From: Syntrophomonadaceae bacterium
GTDB taxonomy: Bacteria; Bacillota; Dethiobacteria; PWVN01
DNA length: 5,898 nucleotides
Assembly (NCBI GenBank): GCA_003561835.1
Contig: PWVN01000060.1
Coordinates: 1 to 5,898 of the forward strand
Direction of reading: 5' to 3'
Under the pieces are notes generated by a model that saw only the letters and a program-made list of their open reading frames with translations, ran no database searches and was not told where the DNA came from. A program made the translations under genes and the position numbers. Below are positions 4,162-5,898 of this stretch, one piece after another. Positions within the stretch are counted from its first letter, which is position 1; each line of letters opens with the position of its first letter.

Positions 4162-5898
4162 GCTGCCACCTCCTTTCCACCAGGTAGTACAGGGCCGGGA
4201 CCACGAAAAGGGTGAGCAGGGTGGAGGTGAAGAGGCCTCCGGCCACCACCACCGCCAGGGGCGCCTGAATCTCGGCGCCGCTCCCCAGACCCAGGGCCAG
4301 GGGGAACATGGCCAGCAGGGTCGTCAGGGAGGTCATGAGGATGGGGCGCAGGCGCACCCGGGCCCCTTCGATGACGGCTGCCCGGAGTTCTTCCCCCTTC
4401 CGGCGCAGGCGGTTGATGTGGTCCAGCATGACGATGGCGTTGTTGACGACGATCCCCCCCAGCATGATGATGCCGATGTAGACGGGCACGGAAAAGGGAC
4501 GGCCCGAGAGGAGGAGGCCGCCGATGATGCCCGTCAGGGCCAGGGGCAGGGTGAACATGATGACAAAGGGCTGGCGCAAGGATTCGAATTGGGCCGCCAT
4601 GATCATATAGACGAGAAAGAGGGAAAGGAGGAGGGCGAGGCGCAGGTCGGCAAAAGCCTCCTCCATCAGCCGCTGCTCCCCCTCAAACTCCAGGGTATAG
4701 CCGTAGGGCAGGTCCAGGCCCGTCAGCTCCCGGCGGATGTCGGCGATGACGCTGCCCACATCCCGGCCGCTGACCTGGGATTCGATGTAGGCGGAGCGCA
4801 TCTGGTCCGAGCGTCGGATGGCCAGGGGCCCCCGGGCTTCCGTAAATTCCACCAGCTCCCCGAGGCGGACGGGGAAAGCGGGGAGGGTGGGGGCAGCAAG
4901 GGCCGCGTAGGGGCCACTGCCTGACGCCGGGAGGGCTGCGGGAAGAGGCCGGGAGGCGGTGGGGATAAAGGGCAGGGCCTTCAGGGCCTCCAGGGAACTG
5001 CAGCGCTCCGGTTCCACCTTCAAATAGATGGTTTGCTCGCCGCCGGAGGCCAAAAGGCGCCCCACCTGCTGCCCCTGGAGGGCTGTGCGCAGGTAGGCGG
5101 CCACCTCCAGGGGAGAGACGCCCATCCTCAGCGCCTCCTCCCGGCGGACGGAGGTGATGACCTCGGGCCTGCGCACCTGAAAGCTGCTGACCGTTTCCCG
5201 GGTGCCGGGCACCCGCTCGACGGCGGCGGCAATCCCAGCGCTCAAATCCTCCAGGACCCCCAGGTCCGGGCCCCGCAGGGATATGCTCACGGGGTTCTCC
5301 ATGAACCCCCCGCCGCTGGACTGGCGGGATTCCTCCACTTTGAAGAGGGTACCCTCCTCCCCGGCCAGCAGGTCCCGGATGGCATCCGCCGCCTCCCGGG
5401 CCGTCTGCTCCCGCTCCAAGGGCGGGGCCAGCAGGGCCTCCAGCCGGGCCTGGTTGCCGGCCAGGCTGCCAAAGCCCCCGGCCCCCAGGCTGGACCCGGT
5501 ACCCGCCGCCGTCTTCACGCTTTTTACCCCTTCCACCTGCAGGAGTTTCTCCTCCACCGCGGCGGCCCGGGCGGCGGTGGCGGCCAGGGGTGTGTCGGGG
5601 GGGAGTTCCATGCTGATGTTGACGATCCCCTCATCGATGGGGGGCAGGAATTCGGACCCGATCCGGGGCAAAAAATACAGGGATGCCCCAAGGAACAGGA
5701 GGACCAGGGCGAGGGCGGGCCGGGGGTTCTGGAGGAGACGGCCCAGGGCACGGCTGTACAGGTACGAATAACCCCCTCCCTTGGGCGGGTTTTTCCGGGG
5801 AGTGGGGGCGGGAGAGAGAAACCGGGAGGCCAGCAGGGGAACCAGGGTCAGGGAGGCCAGGAGGGAGGTGAGGAGGGCGAAACTCACCGTCAGGGCCA
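4154..5898 (-). CDS. RND-family efflux permease, C-terminal part (5' end outside window)
   Basis: Proton-driven inner-membrane exporter of the AcrB/MMPL-like RND superfamily. The frame is open to the window edge: ALTV lies before a GTG at 5885-5887 that would be an internal valine, so the true start is outside. Residues below count from that valine. A membrane segment resembling TM6 is at 1-20 and TM7 at about 57-75, followed by the periplasmic domain opening FLPRIGSEFLPPIDEG. TM8 is at about 414-433, ending AAQFESLRQP; TM9 at 439-460; TM10 at 467-489 with the family motif GGIVVNNAIVMLDHIN; TM11 at 515-533 after RLRPILMTS; TM12 at 544-570. The DNA covers about the last 580 residues of a protein normally near 1000-1050. 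An Ala/Pro-rich insert sits at 310-337. The HAE-1/SwrC-like class is likelier than the heavy-metal class, but the TM4 determinants are not visible. The adaptor protein, if any, would lie upstream, outside the window. Confidence 0.92.
   Translation of the reverse strand, partial: ALTVSFALLTSLLASLTLVPLLASRFLSPAPTPRKNPPKGGGYSYLYSRALGRLLQNPRPALALVLLFLGASLYFLPRIGSEFLPPIDEGIVNISMELPPDTPLAATAARAAAVEEKLLQVEGVKSVKTAAGTGSSLGAGGFGSLAGNQARLEALLAPPLEREQTAREAADAIRDLLAGEEGTLFKVEESRQSSGGGFMENPVSISLRGPDLGVLEDLSAGIAAAVERVPGTRETVSSFQVRRPEVITSVRREEALRMGVSPLEVAAYLRTALQGQQVGRLLASGGEQTIYLKVEPERCSSLEALKALPFIPTASRPLPAALPASGSGPYAALAAPTLPAFPVRLGELVEFTEARGPLAIRRSDQMRSAYIESQVSGRDVGSVIADIRRELTGLDLPYGYTLEFEGEQRLMEEAFADLRLALLLSLFLVYMIMAAQFESLRQPFVIMFTLPLALTGIIGGLLLSGRPFSVPVYIGIIMLGGIVVNNAIVMLDHINRLRRKGEELRAAVIEGARVRLRPILMTSLTTLLAMFPLALGLGSGAEIQAPLAVVVAGGLFTSTLLTLFVVPALYYLVERRWQHG
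4166..4176 (-). promoter_or_regulatory. Near-perfect ribosome binding site for the DUF1540 gene
   Basis: AAAGGAGGTGG lies within the last codons of the RND gene (encoding ERRW), 5 bases before the DUF1540 ATG. It supports the start of a gene too short for most length cut-offs and suggests high translation. Confidence 0.75.

Noticed and set aside
4133..4924. 263-codon plus-strand open frame rich in Gly, His, Asp and Gln
   Set aside because: Antisense of the RND permease; low complexity, no recognisable domain, and the permease motifs on the minus strand are unmistakable.

Overview
The window carries five protein-coding genes, all on the minus strand, so transcription runs from right to left. 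The genes are GC-rich with strong AGGAGG-type ribosome binding sites, while the intergenic stretches, especially 1-194, are clearly AT-richer. A glutamate 2,3-aminomutase-type radical SAM enzyme, a DUF1540 cysteine-cluster protein and a Bacillus/Clostridium-style sigma-A promoter together suggest a GC-rich anaerobic Firmicute of the class Clostridia (Moorella/Desulfotomaculum/heliobacterial type). That placement is an inference; no taxonomic marker gene is present.

Layout in the direction of transcription. (1) 5898-4154: the C-terminal half or more of an RND-family efflux permease, cut by the window edge. (2) 4161-4000: a 53-residue DUF1540 protein overlapping the permease stop by 8 bases, with its ribosome binding site inside the permease gene. 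(3) 3999-3821: a regulatory gap with a good sigma-A promoter (TTTACT-17-TATAGT), inverted ATTTACT/AGTAAAT heptamers around it, and a leader with two stable hairpins, one resembling an IS200/IS605-type end. (4) 3820-2654: a polytopic membrane protein of unknown function. (5) 2629-1781: a nitrilase-superfamily amidohydrolase with an intact Glu-Lys-Cys triad, 24 bases downstream and presumably co-transcribed. (6) 1780-1431: a non-coding gap with a probable factor-independent terminator at 1604-1632. (7) 1430-195: a lysine 2,3-aminomutase-family enzyme whose substrate-binding residues are those of glutamate 2,3-aminomutase (eam). (8) 194-1: AT-rich, apparently non-coding DNA with a possible extended -10 promoter reading out of the window.

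The genes seem to form three transcription units: RND/DUF1540 (export, possibly linked to metal or thiol chemistry), membrane protein/nitrilase (function unknown; the pairing recalls a split apolipoprotein N-acyltransferase, but only by layout) and eam (beta-glutamate synthesis, usually an osmolyte role). I see no mobile gene, CRISPR array, tRNA or rRNA, and no clear undescribed system. The points most worth following up are the eam substrate-residue switch, the coupled RND/DUF1540 pair, the membrane-protein/nitrilase pair and the palindromic promoter between them.
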